From assembly GCF_002902905.1 (NCBI RefSeq), contig NZ_CP026124.1, forward strand, positions 3,844,001 through 3,908,000: a stretch of 64,000 nt of DNA, in the 5' to 3' direction. The stretch comes from Achromobacter sp. AONIH1. GTDB taxonomy: Bacteria > Pseudomonadota > Gammaproteobacteria > Burkholderiales > Burkholderiaceae_B. The position numbers were made by a program, and so were the translations under genes. The notes below the pieces were generated by a model. The model was not told the origin of the DNA. It saw only the letters and a list, made by a program, of their open reading frames with translations, and searched no databases. Below, one piece after another: positions 50,511-60,354 of the stretch (position 1 is its first letter; each line of letters starts with the position of its first letter).

Positions 50511-53219
50511 ATGTCCTCTTTCGCCCAGGCTGGCGCCGTGCAGGCTGCCAACGACGAAGACACCCTAGAGACCCAGGAGTGGCTCGAAGCCCTGGCAGCC
50601 GTCCTTGACCGCGAAGGACCGCAGCGCGCGCACTACCTGCTGGAACGCCTGATCGACGAGGCGCGCCGCTCCGGTGCCCACATCCCGTTCTCGCCCAACA
50701 CCGCCTACGTCAACACGATCCCGCCCGGCCTGGAGCCGGCGCATCCGGGCAACCTGGAACTGGAATCGCGCATCCGCTCGTACGTGCGCTGGAACGCCAT
50801 GGCCATGGTGGTCAAGGCCAACAAGCACAACCCGCCGGACGGCGGCGACCTGGGCGGCCACATCGCCTCCTTCGCCTCGCTGGCCACCATGATCGGCTGC
50901 GGCCAGAACCACTTCTGGCACGCCGAGACCGAGAACCACGGCGGCGACCTGGTCTACTTCCAGGGCCACACCTCGCCCGGCATGTACGGCCGCGCCTACC
51001 TCGAAGGCCGCCTGACCGAAGACCAGCTGAACCACTTCCGTCAGGAAGTGGACGGCAAGGGCCTGTCCTCGTACCCGCATCCGAAGCTGATGCCGGACTT
51101 CTGGCAGTTCCCGACGGTGTCGATGGGCCTGGGCCCGCTGATGGCCATCTACCAGGCGCGCTTCCTGAAGTACCTGCACGCCCGCGGCATCGCCGACACC
51201 AGCCGCCGCAAGGTCTGGGTCTTCTGCGGCGACGGCGAGATGGACGAGCCGGAATCGCTGGGCGCCATCGCCCTGGCTGCGCGCGAGAAGCTGGACAACC
51301 TGATCTTCGTCATCAACTGCAACCTGCAGCGTCTGGACGGCCCGGTGCGCGGCAACGGCAAGATCATCCAGGAGCTGGAAGGCGACTTCCGCGGTTCGGG
51401 CTGGAACGTGATCAAGCTGATCTGGGGTGGCTACTGGGATCCGCTGCTGGCGCACGACAAGGAAGGCATCCTGCGCAAGATCATGGAAGAGACCTTCGAT
51501 GGCGAGTACCAGGCGTACAAGGCCAACGACGGCAAGTTCGTGCGCGAGCATTTCTTCGGCAAGCACCCCAAGCTGCTGGAAGCCGTGTCGCGCATGAGCG
51601 ACGAGGACATCTGGCGCCTGAACCGTGGCGGCCATGACCCGCACAAGGTGTTCGCCGCGTTCGACGCCGCCACCAAGCACGAAGGCCAGCCCACCGTCAT
51701 CCTGGCCAAGACCATCAAGGGCTACGGCATGGGCCACGTCGGCCAGGCCAAGAACCCCACCCACCAGCAGAAGAAGCTGGAGCTGGACTCGATCCGCGAA
51801 TTCCGCGACCGCTTCGCCATCCCGATCCCGGACGACCAGCTGGCCGATCTGCCGTACTTCAAGCCGGCGGAAGATTCGCCCGAAATGAAGTACCTGCACG
51901 AGCGCCGCGCCGCGCTGGGCGGCTACCTGCCGCGCCGCCGTCAGAAGGCCGACGAACAGCTCAAGGCCCCGGCGCTGGACGCCTTCAAGGCCGTGCTGGA
52001 GCCCACCGCGGAAGGCCGCGAGATCTCCACCACCCAGGCTTTCGTGCGCATCCTGAACCAGGTGCTGCGCGACAAGGACCTGGGTCCGCGCGTCGTGCCG
52101 ATCCTGGCCGACGAATCGCGCACCTTCGGCATGGAAGGCCTGTTCCGCCAGATCGGCATCTACGCGCCGGAAGGCCAGAAGTACACCCCGGTCGACAAGG
52201 ACCAGGTCATGTACTACAAGGAAGCGGCCGATGGCCAGCTCCTGCAGGAAGGCATCAACGAAGCGGGCGCGATGAGCTCGTGGATCGCGGCGGCCACGTC
52301 GTACTCCTCGAACAACCGCATCATGATCCCGTTCTTCATCTACTACTCGATGTTCGGGTTCCAGCGCATCGGCGACTTGGCCTGGGCGGCCGGCGACATG
52401 CAGGCGCGCGGCTTCCTGCTGGGCGGCACCGCCGGGCGCACCACGCTCAACGGCGAGGGCCTGCAGCACGAGGACGGCCACAGCCACATCCTGGCCTCGA
52501 CCATCCCCAACTGCGTCTCGTACGACCCGACGTTCGGCCATGAACTGGCCGTGATCATCCAGCATGGCCTGAAGCGCATGGTGGAAGACCAGGAAAACGT
52601 CTACTACTACCTGACGGTGATGAACGAGAACTACCCGCAGCCCGGTCTGACCACGGGCGACGAGGAAGGCATCATCAAGGGCATGTACAAGCTCAAGTCG
52701 CACGGCAAGGGCAAGAACCGCGTGCAGCTGATGGGTTCGGGCACGATCCTGCGCGAAGTCATGGCCGCGCAGGAACTGCTCGAAGCCGACTGGGGCGTCG
52801 CCTCCGACCTGTGGAGCGTCACCAGCTTCACCGAGCTGCGCCGCAACGGCCTGGACGCCGAGCGCCACAACATGCTGCACCCGGACGAGAAGAAGCCGCA
52901 GGTGGCCTATGTCACCGAGCAGCTGGCCAAGACCGAAGGCCCGATCATCGCGTCGACCGACTACATGAAGCTGTTCGCCGACCAGATCCGTCCGTTCGTG
53001 CCGAAGGGCCGCGAATACAAGGTGCTGGGCACCGACGGCTTCGGCCGCTCGGACTTCCGCTCGAAGCTGCGTGAGCACTTCGAGGTGGACCGCCACTTCG
53101 TCGTGGTCGCCGCGCTGCGCGCGCTGGCCGACGAAGGCAAGCTGCCGCTCGCCAAGGTGGCCGAGGCCATCAAGAAGTACGGCATCAATCCGAACAAAGC
53201 CAACCCGCAATACGCCTGA
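50511..53219 (+). CDS. aceE: Pyruvate dehydrogenase E1 (homodimeric)
   Basis: 902-residue ThDP-dependent E1 that decarboxylates pyruvate and acetylates the E2 lipoyl arms. Strong E. coli AceE-like sequence: GGHIASFASLATMIGCGQNHFW, the ThDP motif GDGEMDEPES ending NCNLQRLDGPVRGNGKI, and LGTDGFGRSDFRSKLREHFEVD near the C terminus. Start ATG has GGAG 8 bases upstream. First gene of aceE-aceF-lpdA; the long antisense frames over it are GC-rich shadows. Confidence 0.96.
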   Translation: MSSFAQAGAVQAANDEDTLETQEWLEALAAVLDREGPQRAHYLLERLIDEARRSGAHIPFSPNTAYVNTIPPGLEPAHPGNLELESRIRSYVRWNAMAMVVKANKHNPPDGGDLGGHIASFASLATMIGCGQNHFWHAETENHGGDLVYFQGHTSPGMYGRAYLEGRLTEDQLNHFRQEVDGKGLSSYPHPKLMPDFWQFPTVSMGLGPLMAIYQARFLKYLHARGIADTSRRKVWVFCGDGEMDEPESLGAIALAAREKLDNLIFVINCNLQRLDGPVRGNGKIIQELEGDFRGSGWNVIKLIWGGYWDPLLAHDKEGILRKIMEETFDGEYQAYKANDGKFVREHFFGKHPKLLEAVSRMSDEDIWRLNRGGHDPHKVFAAFDAATKHEGQPTVILAKTIKGYGMGHVGQAKNPTHQQKKLELDSIREFRDRFAIPIPDDQLADLPYFKPAEDSPEMKYLHERRAALGGYLPRRRQKADEQLKAPALDAFKAVLEPTAEGREISTTQAFVRILNQVLRDKDLGPRVVPILADESRTFGMEGLFRQIGIYAPEGQKYTPVDKDQVMYYKEAADGQLLQEGINEAGAMSSWIAAATSYSSNNRIMIPFFIYYSMFGFQRIGDLAWAAGDMQARGFLLGGTAGRTTLNGEGLQHEDGHSHILASTIPNCVSYDPTFGHELAVIIQHGLKRMVEDQENVYYYLTVMNENYPQPGLTTGDEEGIIKGMYKLKSHGKGKNRVQLMGSGTILREVMAAQELLEADWGVASDLWSVTSFTELRRNGLDAERHNMLHPDEKKPQVAYVTEQLAKTEGPIIASTDYMKLFADQIRPFVPKGREYKVLGTDGFGRSDFRSKLREHFEVDRHFVVVAALRALADEGKLPLAKVAEAIKKYGINPNKANPQYA

Positions 53220-53231
53220 GGGTAAAGAGAC

Positions 53232-54881
53232 ATGAGCAACATCGTGCAGATCAAGGTTCCGGACATCGGTGACTTCAAGGAAGTGGAAGTCATCGAGGTG
53301 CTGGTGTCGGTGGGCGACACGATCAAGGCCGAGCAGAGCCTGATCACGGTGGAGTCCGACAAGGCGTCGATGGAGATTCCGGCCTCGCAGGGCGGGGTGG
53401 TGAAGTCGATCAGCGTGAAGGTTGGCGACAAGGTTGCGGAAGGCACGGTGGTGCTGGAAGTGGAGGCGGCAGGCGCCGCCGCCGCGCCCGCCGCGCCCGC
53501 CGCCGCGCCCGCTGCTGCTGCGCCGGCCAAGGCCGCTGAAGCTGCCAAGCCTGCCGCTGCTGCCGCGCCGGCTCCGGCTGCCAGCGCCGGTCCCGTCGAG
53601 ATCCAGGTGCCGGACATCGGCGACTTCAAGGAAGTCGAGGTCATCGAAGTCATGGTCGCCGTGGGCGACACGATCAAGGCCGAGCAGAGCCTGATCACCG
53701 TCGAGTCCGACAAGGCCTCGATGGAGATTCCCGCCTCGCAGGGCGGCGTGGTCAAGGAAGTGAAGGTCAAGGTCGGCGACAAGGTCGCCAAGGGCTCGGT
53801 CGTGGTCGTGGTGGAAGGCTCGGCTCCGGCCGCCGCCGCGCCCGCCCAGGCCGCTGCCGCCGCGCCCGCGCCCAAGGCCGAGGCGCCGGCACCGGCGGCT
53901 CCCGCCGCCGCGCCGGCCGCGCGTCCGGCTCCGGCCGCCGCGCTGGAAGACGCCAACCTGAAGCCGGGCCAGCTGCCGCACGCTTCGCCCTCGGTGCGCA
54001 AGTTCGCGCGCGAGCTGGGCGTGAATCTGAGCAAGGTCAAGGGCTCCGGTCCCAAGGACCGCATCACGGCCGACGACGTGCGCGCCTTCGTCAAGCAGGC
54101 GCTGGCCGCTCCGGCCGCCGTCGCCGGCGGTTCGGCCGACGGCGCCGCGCTGGGCCTCTTGCCGTGGCCCAAGGTCGACTTCACCAAGTTCGGCCCGATC
54201 GAAGCCAAGCCGCTGTCGCGCATCAAGAAGATCTCCGGCGCGAACCTGCATCGCAACTGGGTCATGATCCCGCACGTCACCAACAATGACGAAGCGGACA
54301 TCACCGACCTGGAAGCGCTGCGCGTCACGCTGAACAAGGAAAACGAGAAGTCGGGCATCAAGGTCACGATGCTGGCCTTCCTGATCAAGGCCGTGGTCGC
54401 GGCCCTGAAGAAGTTCCCCGAGTTCAACGCCTCGCTGGACGGCGACAATCTGGTGCTCAAGCAGTACTACCACATCGGCTTCGCCGCCGATACGCCCAAC
54501 GGGCTGGTGGTGCCGGTGATCCGCGATGCCGACAAGAAGGGCATCCTGCAGATCGCCCAGGAAATGACCGATCTGTCCAAGAAGGCCCGCGACGGCAAGA
54601 TCTCGCCGGCCGACATGCAGGGCGGCTGCTTCTCGATCTCGTCGCTGGGCGGCATCGGCGGCACCTCGTTCACGCCCATCATCAATGCGCCCGAAGTGGC
54701 CATCCTGGGCGTGTCGCGTTCGTCGCACAAGCCGGTCTGGGACGGCAAGCAGTTCGTGCCGCGCCTGATCGTGCCGCTGTCGCTGTCCTATGACCACCGC
54801 GTCATCGACGGCGCCGCCGCGGCCCGCTTCAACGCCTATCTGGGCGCGCTGCTGGCCGACTTCCGTCGCATCGCGCTGTAA
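53232..54881 (+). CDS. aceF: Pyruvate dehydrogenase E2, two lipoyl domains
   Basis: 549-residue dihydrolipoamide acetyltransferase. Two lipoyl domains (about 1-80 and 118-200), each with the lipoylated Lys in [10 protein letters not shown] and joined by Ala/Pro linkers; a peripheral-subunit-binding domain ([24 protein letters not shown], about 250-290); and a catalytic domain ending [13 protein letters not shown] with the His of the HxxxDG motif. Starts 12 bases after aceE. The first lipoyl domain DNA is nearly identical to that of lpdA (see findings). Confidence 0.95.
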   Translation: MSNIVQIKVPDIGDFKEVEVIEVLVSVGDTIKAEQSLITVESDKASMEIPASQGGVVKSISVKVGDKVAEGTVVLEVEAAGAAAAPAAPAAAPAAAAPAKAAEAAKPAAAAAPAPAASAGPVEIQVPDIGDFKEVEVIEVMVAVGDTIKAEQSLITVESDKASMEIPASQGGVVKEVKVKVGDKVAKGSVVVVVEGSAPAAAAPAQAAAAAPAPKAEAPAPAAPAAAPAARPAPAAALEDANLKPGQLPHASPSVRKFARELGVNLSKVKGSGPKDRITADDVRAFVKQALAAPAAVAGGSADGAALGLLPWPKVDFTKFGPIEAKPLSRIKKISGANLHRNWVMIPHVTNNDEADITDLEALRVTLNKENEKSGIKVTMLAFLIKAVVAALKKFPEFNASLDGDNLVLKQYYHIGFAADTPNGLVVPVIRDADKKGILQIAQEMTDLSKKARDGKISPADMQGGCFSISSLGGIGGTSFTPIINAPEVAILGVSRSSHKPVWDGKQFVPRLIVPLSLSYDHRVIDGAAAARFNAYLGALLADFRRIAL

Positions 54882-54894
54882 CCGGGGAGCCTTC

Positions 54895-56676
54895 ATGAGC
54901 AATACCGTTCAAATCAAGGTTCCGGACATCGGCGACTTCAAGGAAGTGGAAGTCATCGAAGTGCTGGTGTCGGTGGGCGACACGATCAAGGCCGAGCAGA
55001 GCCTGATCACGGTGGAGTCCGACAAGGCGTCGATGGAGATTCCGGCCTCGCAGGGCGGGGTGGTGAAGTCGATCAGCGTGAAGGTAGGCGACAAGGTCGC
55101 GGAAGGCACGGTGGTGCTGGAAGTGGAGGCGGCAGGAGCCGCCGCCGCGCCGGCCGCCGCGCCCGCCGCCGCCGCGCCGGCCAAGGCTGCGGAAGCGGCC
55201 AAGCCTGCCGCCGCCGTTGCGTCGACCCCGGCTCCGGCCGCCGCCAGCTTCGGCGGCTCGGCCGATGCCGAGTACGACATGCTGGTGCTGGGCGCCGGCC
55301 CCGGCGGCTATTCGGCCGCCTTCCGCGCCGCCGACCTGGGTCTGTCCACCGTGCTGGTGGAGCGCTACGACACGCTGGGCGGCGTCTGCCTGAACGTGGG
55401 CTGCATCCCGTCCAAGGCGCTGCTGCACAACGCCGCGATCATCGACGAGGCACGCGAGCTGGCCGCCCACGGCATCAGCTTCGGCGAGCCGAAGATCGAC
55501 CTGGACAAGCTGCGCGGCTACAAGGACAGCGTGGTCGCCAAGCTGACCGGCGGCCTGGCCGGCATGGCCAAGGCGCGCAAGGTCACCGTGGCACACGGCG
55601 TGGGTGAGTTCGTCGATCCGCATCACCTGAAAGTCACGGGCAAGGACGGCAAGGTCCAGACGCTGCGCTTCAAGCAGGCCATCATCGCCGCCGGCAGCCA
55701 GTCGGTGAAGCTGCCGTTCCTGCCGCAGGACGAGCGCATCGTCGACTCGACCGGCGCGCTGCTGCTGCGCGAGATCCCCAAGAAGATGCTGATCGTCGGC
55801 GGCGGCATCATCGGCCTGGAAATGGGCACGGTGTACTCCACACTGGGCGCGCGCCTGGACGTGGTGGAAATGCTGGACGGCCTGATGCAGGGCGCCGACC
55901 GCGATATGGTCAAGGTGTGGCAGAAGAAGAATGCCTACCGCTTCGACAACATCATGTTGAAGACCAAGACCGTGGGCGCCGAGGCGAAGAAGGACGGCAT
56001 CTACGTCAGCTTCGAAGGCGAGGGCGCGCCCAAGGAGCCCCAGCGCTACGACCTGGTGCTGCAGGCCGTGGGCCGCAGCCCCAACGGCAAGAAGATCGGC
56101 GCCGACAAGGCGGGCATCGCCGTCACCGACCGCGGTTTCATCGAGGTCGACAAGCAGATGCGCACCAACGTGCCGCACATCTACGCCATCGGCGACATCG
56201 TGGGCCAGCCCATGCTGGCGCACAAGGCCGTGCATGAAGGCCATGTGGCGGCGGAAGCGGCGGCCGGCCAGAAGTCCTTCTTCGACGCCCGCGTCATTCC
56301 GTCGGTGGCCTACACCGATCCGGAAGTGGCCTGGGTGGGCTTGACGGAAGACGAGGCCAAGAAGCAGGGCATTAAGTTCGAGAAGGGCGTGTTCCCCTGG
56401 GCCGCCTCCGGCCGCGCCATCGCCAATGGCCGCGACGAGGGCTTCACCAAGCTGATCTTCGACGCGGATACGCACCGCATCCTGGGCGGCGGCATCGTGG
56501 GCACCCACGCCGGCGACCTGATCAGCGAAGTGGCCCTGGCCGTGGAAATGGGCGCGGACGTGATCGACATCGCCAAGACCATCCACCCGCACCCCACGCT
56601 GGGTGAATCGGTCGGCATGGCCGCGGAAGTGGCCGAAGGCGTGTGCACGGACTTGCCGCCGATGAAGAAGAAGTAA
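54895..56676 (+). CDS. lpdA: Dihydrolipoamide dehydrogenase with N-terminal lipoyl domain (E3)
   Basis: 593 residues: one lipoyl domain (about 1-80, Lys in [10 protein letters not shown]), an Ala/Pro linker, then a full flavoprotein E3. FAD/NAD motifs [10 protein letters not shown] and VGGGIIGLE, redox disulfide in [13 protein letters not shown], and catalytic His-Glu in [14 protein letters not shown]3 with its own lipoyl domain is known in Neisseria, Ralstonia and related bacteria. Start MSNTVQIKV is 13 bases after aceF with GGGGAG upstream. Confidence 0.95.
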   Translation: MSNTVQIKVPDIGDFKEVEVIEVLVSVGDTIKAEQSLITVESDKASMEIPASQGGVVKSISVKVGDKVAEGTVVLEVEAAGAAAAPAAAPAAAAPAKAAEAAKPAAAVASTPAPAAASFGGSADAEYDMLVLGAGPGGYSAAFRAADLGLSTVLVERYDTLGGVCLNVGCIPSKALLHNAAIIDEARELAAHGISFGEPKIDLDKLRGYKDSVVAKLTGGLAGMAKARKVTVAHGVGEFVDPHHLKVTGKDGKVQTLRFKQAIIAAGSQSVKLPFLPQDERIVDSTGALLLREIPKKMLIVGGGIIGLEMGTVYSTLGARLDVVEMLDGLMQGADRDMVKVWQKKNAYRFDNIMLKTKTVGAEAKKDGIYVSFEGEGAPKEPQRYDLVLQAVGRSPNGKKIGADKAGIAVTDRGFIEVDKQMRTNVPHIYAIGDIVGQPMLAHKAVHEGHVAAEAAAGQKSFFDARVIPSVAYTDPEVAWVGLTEDEAKKQGIKFEKGVFPWAASGRAIANGRDEGFTKLIFDADTHRILGGGIVGTHAGDLISEVALAVEMGADVIDIAKTIHPHPTLGESVGMAAEVAEGVCTDLPPMKKK

Positions 56677-56697
56677 GCAGACGCGGTTTGTCTGCGA

Positions 56698-56737
56698 AAT
56701 CCCCGCGCGGCGGCGACGCTGCGCGGGGATTTTTTTT
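56698..56737 (+). terminator. Intrinsic terminator after lpdA
   Basis: Eleven-base stem AATCCCCGCGC / GCGCGGGGATT around a 12-base loop, followed by a run of T's (56731-56737). Ends the pyruvate dehydrogenase operon. Confidence 0.92.
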
Positions 56738-56933
56738 GTCTGGCCGATGCGGGTGCGCGCCGCGTGCTTTGGGGGAACAGCGCCAGAAGGGGCGGACAAG
56801 GATGGACAGATTTGTCACTGTCGGCCGGACCGGGATGGCGGCCCTGCGCTATGTTCACGCCCAGGGTGTGCGGGCATGTGGCAGCTTGGCATGGTGCGAT
56901 GGCCGACTCATCCATCCTATGGGAGGTGATGGC

Positions 56934-58004
56934 ATGGCCAAAGGCAAGACATCCGTAGCGACGGTGCCCGAGACGGCGCCGGAGGCGTTGCTGGGGGATA
57001 TCCGGATATTGATCGAGGGGGCTCGGCAGCGTGCCGCCTCGGCGGTGAACAGCGAGTTGACGATGCTCTATTGGCGTATCGGCCAACGCATCCACGCGCA
57101 AGTACTTGAGGGGCGGCGGGCCGACTACGGCGAGGAAGTGCTGCCCAATGTAGCGGCGCAGTTGGTGCGGGAGTATGGCAGCAGTTTTTCGGTCAAGAAC
57201 CTGCGCCGCATGGTGCAGTTCGCCACGACCTTTCCAGACGAGCAGATTGTCGTATCGCTGATACGACAATTGAGCTGGACCCATTTTATCGCCCTGATCC
57301 CGTTGAAAGACCCGCTCCAACGCGACTACTACGCACAAATGGCCAGCATCGAACGCTGGAGCGTGCGCACCCTGCGCGAGCGCATCAACTCCATGCTCTA
57401 CGAACGCACGGCGCTGTCCCAAAAACCGGATGAATTGATCGCCCAGGAACTGGCAACCCTGGCCGGCGCGCAGCGCATGTCGCCGGCGCTGGTGATGCGC
57501 GACCCGTACATCCTGGACTTCCTGGGCCTGCAGGACAGCTGGCAGGAAGGCGACCTGGAAGGCGCGATCATCCGCGAGATGGAGTCCTTCCTGCTGGAAC
57601 TGGGTGCGGGCTTTTCCTTCCTGGCGAGGCAGAAGCGCATCCAGATCGACGACGAGGATTTCCATCTGGATCTGCTGTTCTACAACCGCAAGCTGAGGCG
57701 ATTGGTCGCCGTCGAGCTGAAGATCGGCGACTTCGAGGCAGCGCACAAGGGCCAGATGGAGCTGTATCTGCGCTGGCTGGACAGGCACGAACGCGAACCC
57801 GGCGAGGCCGCGCCACTGGGGATCATCCTGTGCACGGGCAAGAAGCGCGAGCAGATCGAACTGCTGGAACTGGACCGATCAGGGATACACGTCGCCGAAT
57901 ACCTGACGGCCTTGCCGTCGCGCGAGGTGCTGGGTGAGAAGTTGCAGCAGGCGGCGACGCGGGCTCGTCTGCGGATTGAGCTGCGTGGCGGTGAAACGAT
58001 ATAG
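56934..58004 (+). CDS. YhcG/DUF1016-family PD-(D/E)XK nuclease
   Basis: 356 residues. The N-terminal DUF1016 helical domain (LYWRIGQRIHAQVL...YGEEVLPNVAAQLVREYGSSFSVKNLRRM, about 40-105) precedes a C-terminal nuclease domain with HLDLLFYN (Asp) and VAVELKIGDF (E-x-K) around residues 240-275. Such proteins occur alone or near restriction and mobile genes; role unproven. GGGAGG gives a good start. Its middle carries a perfect hairpin (57246-57270) in the coding DNA. Slightly different composition from the operon before it suggests transfer. Confidence 0.82.
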   Translation: MAKGKTSVATVPETAPEALLGDIRILIEGARQRAASAVNSELTMLYWRIGQRIHAQVLEGRRADYGEEVLPNVAAQLVREYGSSFSVKNLRRMVQFATTFPDEQIVVSLIRQLSWTHFIALIPLKDPLQRDYYAQMASIERWSVRTLRERINSMLYERTALSQKPDELIAQELATLAGAQRMSPALVMRDPYILDFLGLQDSWQEGDLEGAIIREMESFLLELGAGFSFLARQKRIQIDDEDFHLDLLFYNRKLRRLVAVELKIGDFEAAHKGQMELYLRWLDRHEREPGEAAPLGIILCTGKKREQIELLELDRSGIHVAEYLTALPSREVLGEKLQQAATRARLRIELRGGETI

Positions 58005-58100
58005 CGGCCCGCACGGTTGCGGCGGACATGCACGGCGCGGTGCCGTGCCGTTGTGGGCTGCTGGTTCGGCTTGCATCGGGGCATCTGCCGGGCTGTCGTG

Positions 58101-58427
58101 CTACGGCCTGAGCGCGCGCAAGGGCCGTCTCGCCAGTTTCGTTTTGAAGTCCTGCCTGCAATCGCAGATGACGTGGATGTAAACGACGTCACTGACGACT
58201 TCGTAGATCACCCGGTTCTTGGCGGCAATGATCTCGAGAAAGTGAGTGGCGGGCAGCTCGGGCGGCGCATGGCCGGCGCCGGGAAAGCGCTCCAGATTCA
58301 GGACCGCCTTCTTGATCTTCGCGTAGGCGTCCAGCCAGGTGGACGGAGAGAAGTGCTTGATGACATAGCGCCGGATCTCGAACAGATCGTCGGCTGCGGA
58401 CTGAAGAAACACGACCCGATGCGTCAT
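58101..58427 (-). CDS. parE: RelE/ParE-family toxin
   Basis: 108 residues of the ParE/RelE fold: HRVVFLQSAADDLFEIRRYV, LERFPGAGHAPPEL and a strand-rich C terminus NRVIYEVVSDVVYIHVICDCRQD. ParE relatives poison gyrase; RelE relatives cut mRNA; the branch is not settled, so the symbol is loose. Overlaps its antitoxin gene by 4 bases. Confidence 0.82.
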   Translation of the reverse strand: MTHRVVFLQSAADDLFEIRRYVIKHFSPSTWLDAYAKIKKAVLNLERFPGAGHAPPELPATHFLEIIAAKNRVIYEVVSDVVYIHVICDCRQDFKTKLARRPLRALRP

Positions 58428-58705
58428 GCAGGGTCTTCCTGGTCCATGGCTTCAATCCGCGCGAATACATCCGTGGCCGGGATCGTCCGGCCTTCCTCTA
58501 TTTCCCTGCGGCCTTGCGCAAGCAGCTGGAGCAAGGCAATCGCCTGTTCCTGCTCTTCATAGCTTTGCACATCCATGACGACGAGCTTGGCCTCGCCATT
58601 TTGGGTGATCAACAACGGTTCGCGCGTCTGGGACAGGGTCGTGACGATTTCGGCCGCATGACTCTTGAGATATGAGATCGGTTTGACCTGTGTTGAGTAC
58701 TTCAT
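58424..58705 (-). CDS. Phd/YefM-family antitoxin
   Basis: 93 residues. N-terminal Phd/YefM DNA-binding fold: VKPISYLKSHAAEIVTTLSQTREPLLITQNGEAKLVVMDVQSYEE, with a C-terminal helical tail (ALLQLLAQGRREIEEGR) expected to wrap the toxin. Encoded upstream of the toxin as usual. Upstream DNA at 58736-58758 holds GACT-N6-AGTC and CTGAATTCAG dyads suitable for autoregulation. Confidence 0.83.
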   Translation of the reverse strand: MKYSTQVKPISYLKSHAAEIVTTLSQTREPLLITQNGEAKLVVMDVQSYEEQEQAIALLQLLAQGRREIEEGRTIPATDVFARIEAMDQEDPA

Positions 58706-58735
58706 GGGCAGAGCTCCAGCTAAATAGATGTATCG

Positions 58736-58758
58736 GACTTATTTTAGTCTGAATTCAG
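58736..58758. promoter_or_regulatory. Dyads upstream of antitoxin gene
   Basis: GACT-TATTTT-AGTC (58736-58749) next to the palindrome CTGAATTCAG (58749-58758), about 30-50 bases before the antitoxin ATG. Likely operator of the toxin-antitoxin operon; inferred. Confidence 0.4.
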
Positions 58759-58836
58759 TCTCGTCGTTCGGGTGCTCCATGTTGCGCAAGCCACGGTGAT
58801 CGGGCTGATATCCGATCCTCGCCACCGCAGGCTGCA

Positions 58837-58875
58837 AAAAGAAAATCCCCACGCAGCCATTGCTGTGTGGGGATT
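58837..58875 (-). terminator. Intrinsic terminator of the YjfB-like gene
   Basis: On the minus strand, stem AATCCCCACACAGC / GCTGCGTGGGGATT with a 4-base loop and one mismatch, followed by TTTTCTTTTT. Confidence 0.85.
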
Positions 58876-58920
58876 CGGCAATCGCCGCAAGGGCTGGCGG
58901 GCGCAGCGAGGCCCGCGTGC

Positions 58921-59115
58921 TCAGGCGTGCGTATTGACCCGCGAGCCCAGCGTGGCGTCCTGGGCCATGGCCGGCACGGCGCCCTGCATCAGCGTGGCCA
59001 CGGTTTGCGACTGCATGTTCAGCACTTTCTTGAGCAAGGTGGCCTGGATTTGATCGACCGTTTGCGCGTCGCGCATGGCCAGGACGGTGTTGACGGCGTT
59101 GTTGACGGAGTCCAT
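58921..59115 (-). CDS. YjfB-family putative motility protein
   Basis: 64 residues (VNNAVNTVLAMRDAQTVDQIQATLLKKVLNMQSQTVATLMQGA) in the YjfB family, small amphipathic proteins often located near flagellin. Function unknown. Sits downstream of the flagellin region on the same strand, followed by a clear terminator. Confidence 0.72.
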   Translation of the reverse strand: MDSVNNAVNTVLAMRDAQTVDQIQATLLKKVLNMQSQTVATLMQGAVPAMAQDATLGSRVNTHA

Positions 59116-59269
59116 GTCTGGGGTTCCTGCGTGGGTGGCCCGGGAATGAGCCTAGTGGGGGTTATTGTCGCGTAGTTTCCGCATTTCGGGGGGCGGCATC
59201 CGGCGTCCTGCCGGGTATTTTTTGCTCATTCTTGACCATGCGTGGGCTCGGACGGGCCGACCGGCCCGT

Positions 59270-60082
59270 TCACGGGCGGGCAGGGCATTCCTTGACGGTA
59301 CCCCATCCTTGGTTGGGTTCGCAGTATTGCTTGCGTGCGGCCCAGGCGCAGTCCGGCCGGTCGAAGAAACTCAATCCCGCGCAGCGTTGCAGCTTTGCCT
59401 TCAATGCATCCAGCCAGCTGCCGCGCGGTTCGGCGGGGATTTCGGTGATCCGGAGCGTGGGGACGGGCGCGGGCACCGGGGCCGGCGGAGGCGTGGCCGT
59501 GGAAGGGGTGCCAGTCCCCGGCGTGTCGGTATGCCGCGAGGGCGCTTCAGCCGTGGGGCCGGATGGCGTGTGGGGGGACGTGGGCGGGGCCGACTCGTGC
59601 TCCGGTGCGTGGCGGGGTTCTTCCGGGGGGGTATCGGCATGCTCCTGTCCCAAACCCGGTAGGGGCTGCAAGGGCTGCAGCGGCAGCCGCACGGGGCTGG
59701 CGGCCGACGCGCCGGTGCGCTCAGAATTGGGCGTGCTCCAGTACACGACCAGCAGCACCAGCGCGCCGTAGATCGCCAGGGTGTAGAGCACGGTCAGCGT
59801 GGCCCAGCCCACGCGCTTGCCGGTGATGGGGGGCGCGTCTTCGCGGCCAAGCAGGCTGCGCCAGCGGACAAGCGTGGCCCCGGGCGCGCTGATCAGCCAC
59901 CAGGCCAGGCGCCGGACCACGCCGGGCGGACGGGGCAGCTGCGCGCTGACCTGGGCGGCCAGCAATTCGCGCAGGGCGCGGTTTTCCTCGAGCAGGCGTT
60001 GGGCATCCGCCGGCGCCTGATCATTGCGATCCGGAGTGCTGTCATGCTGCGTAGCGAGGGGATCGGACGGCGTGGCGGTCAT
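59270..60082 (-). CDS. Unknown single-pass membrane protein with Pro-rich stalk
   Basis: 270 residues, no recognised family. N-terminal cytoplasmic part has a leucine-heptad-like helix (ADAQRLLEENRALRELLAAQV, about 26-46); a membrane helix at about 93-116 (WATLTVLYTLAIYGALVLLVVYW); a Pro/Thr/Ser/Ala-rich stalk of about 90 residues; then a small C-terminal domain with four cysteines (RCAGLSFFDRPDCAWAARKQYCEPNQGWGTVKEC) likely disulfide-bonded outside the membrane. The stalk recalls TonB- or wall-spanning linkers. The location beside motility genes may or may not matter. Confidence 0.62.
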   Translation of the reverse strand: MTATPSDPLATQHDSTPDRNDQAPADAQRLLEENRALRELLAAQVSAQLPRPPGVVRRLAWWLISAPGATLVRWRSLLGREDAPPITGKRVGWATLTVLYTLAIYGALVLLVVYWSTPNSERTGASAASPVRLPLQPLQPLPGLGQEHADTPPEEPRHAPEHESAPPTSPHTPSGPTAEAPSRHTDTPGTGTPSTATPPPAPVPAPVPTLRITEIPAEPRGSWLDALKAKLQRCAGLSFFDRPDCAWAARKQYCEPNQGWGTVKECPARP

Positions 60083-60354
60083 GTTGAGAAAACTATAGAT
60101 ACAAAATCATGCGACCGCAATTATGAGGGGCGCGCGTAGCGGTCAAAAAAACGAATAAGCGGGCAAAAGGCCGGCTGCGGCAGGCACTTGCCAGCAGGGT
60201 GCAAGCATGTGTCCGGAAGGCGGACGCGACACGAAGGGGAGCCGTGCGGTCACGCAAGTTCAGGCGGGCTTTCTCGCGCCTGGCGGCGCGCAGCATGCGA
60301 TCCTGCGACCGCGGCAGATCCGGGATCCGTCGTCAGAGTAGCCCGCGCGCGGGA

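Noticed and set aside
53470..53960. GCC/GCG-rich repeats in aceF (and again near 55140 in lpdA) as microsatellites
   Set aside because: They encode the Ala/Pro hinge linkers between lipoyl domains, normal for E2 and lipoyl-E3 proteins.
50565..54902. 1445-codon open frame antisense to aceE and aceF
   Set aside because: Shadow of two well-identified genes; no domain or ribosome site, and composition typical of antisense of Ala/Glu/Lys-rich proteins.
58030..58048. GCACGGC/GCCGTGC hairpin as a terminator of the YhcG gene
   Set aside because: Stem of seven with no T-run in GC-rich DNA; too common by chance to call.
60093..60296. 67-codon frame between the membrane-protein gene and flagellin
   Set aside because: No ribosome site, arginine-rich composition and no recognisable fold; treated as intergenic.
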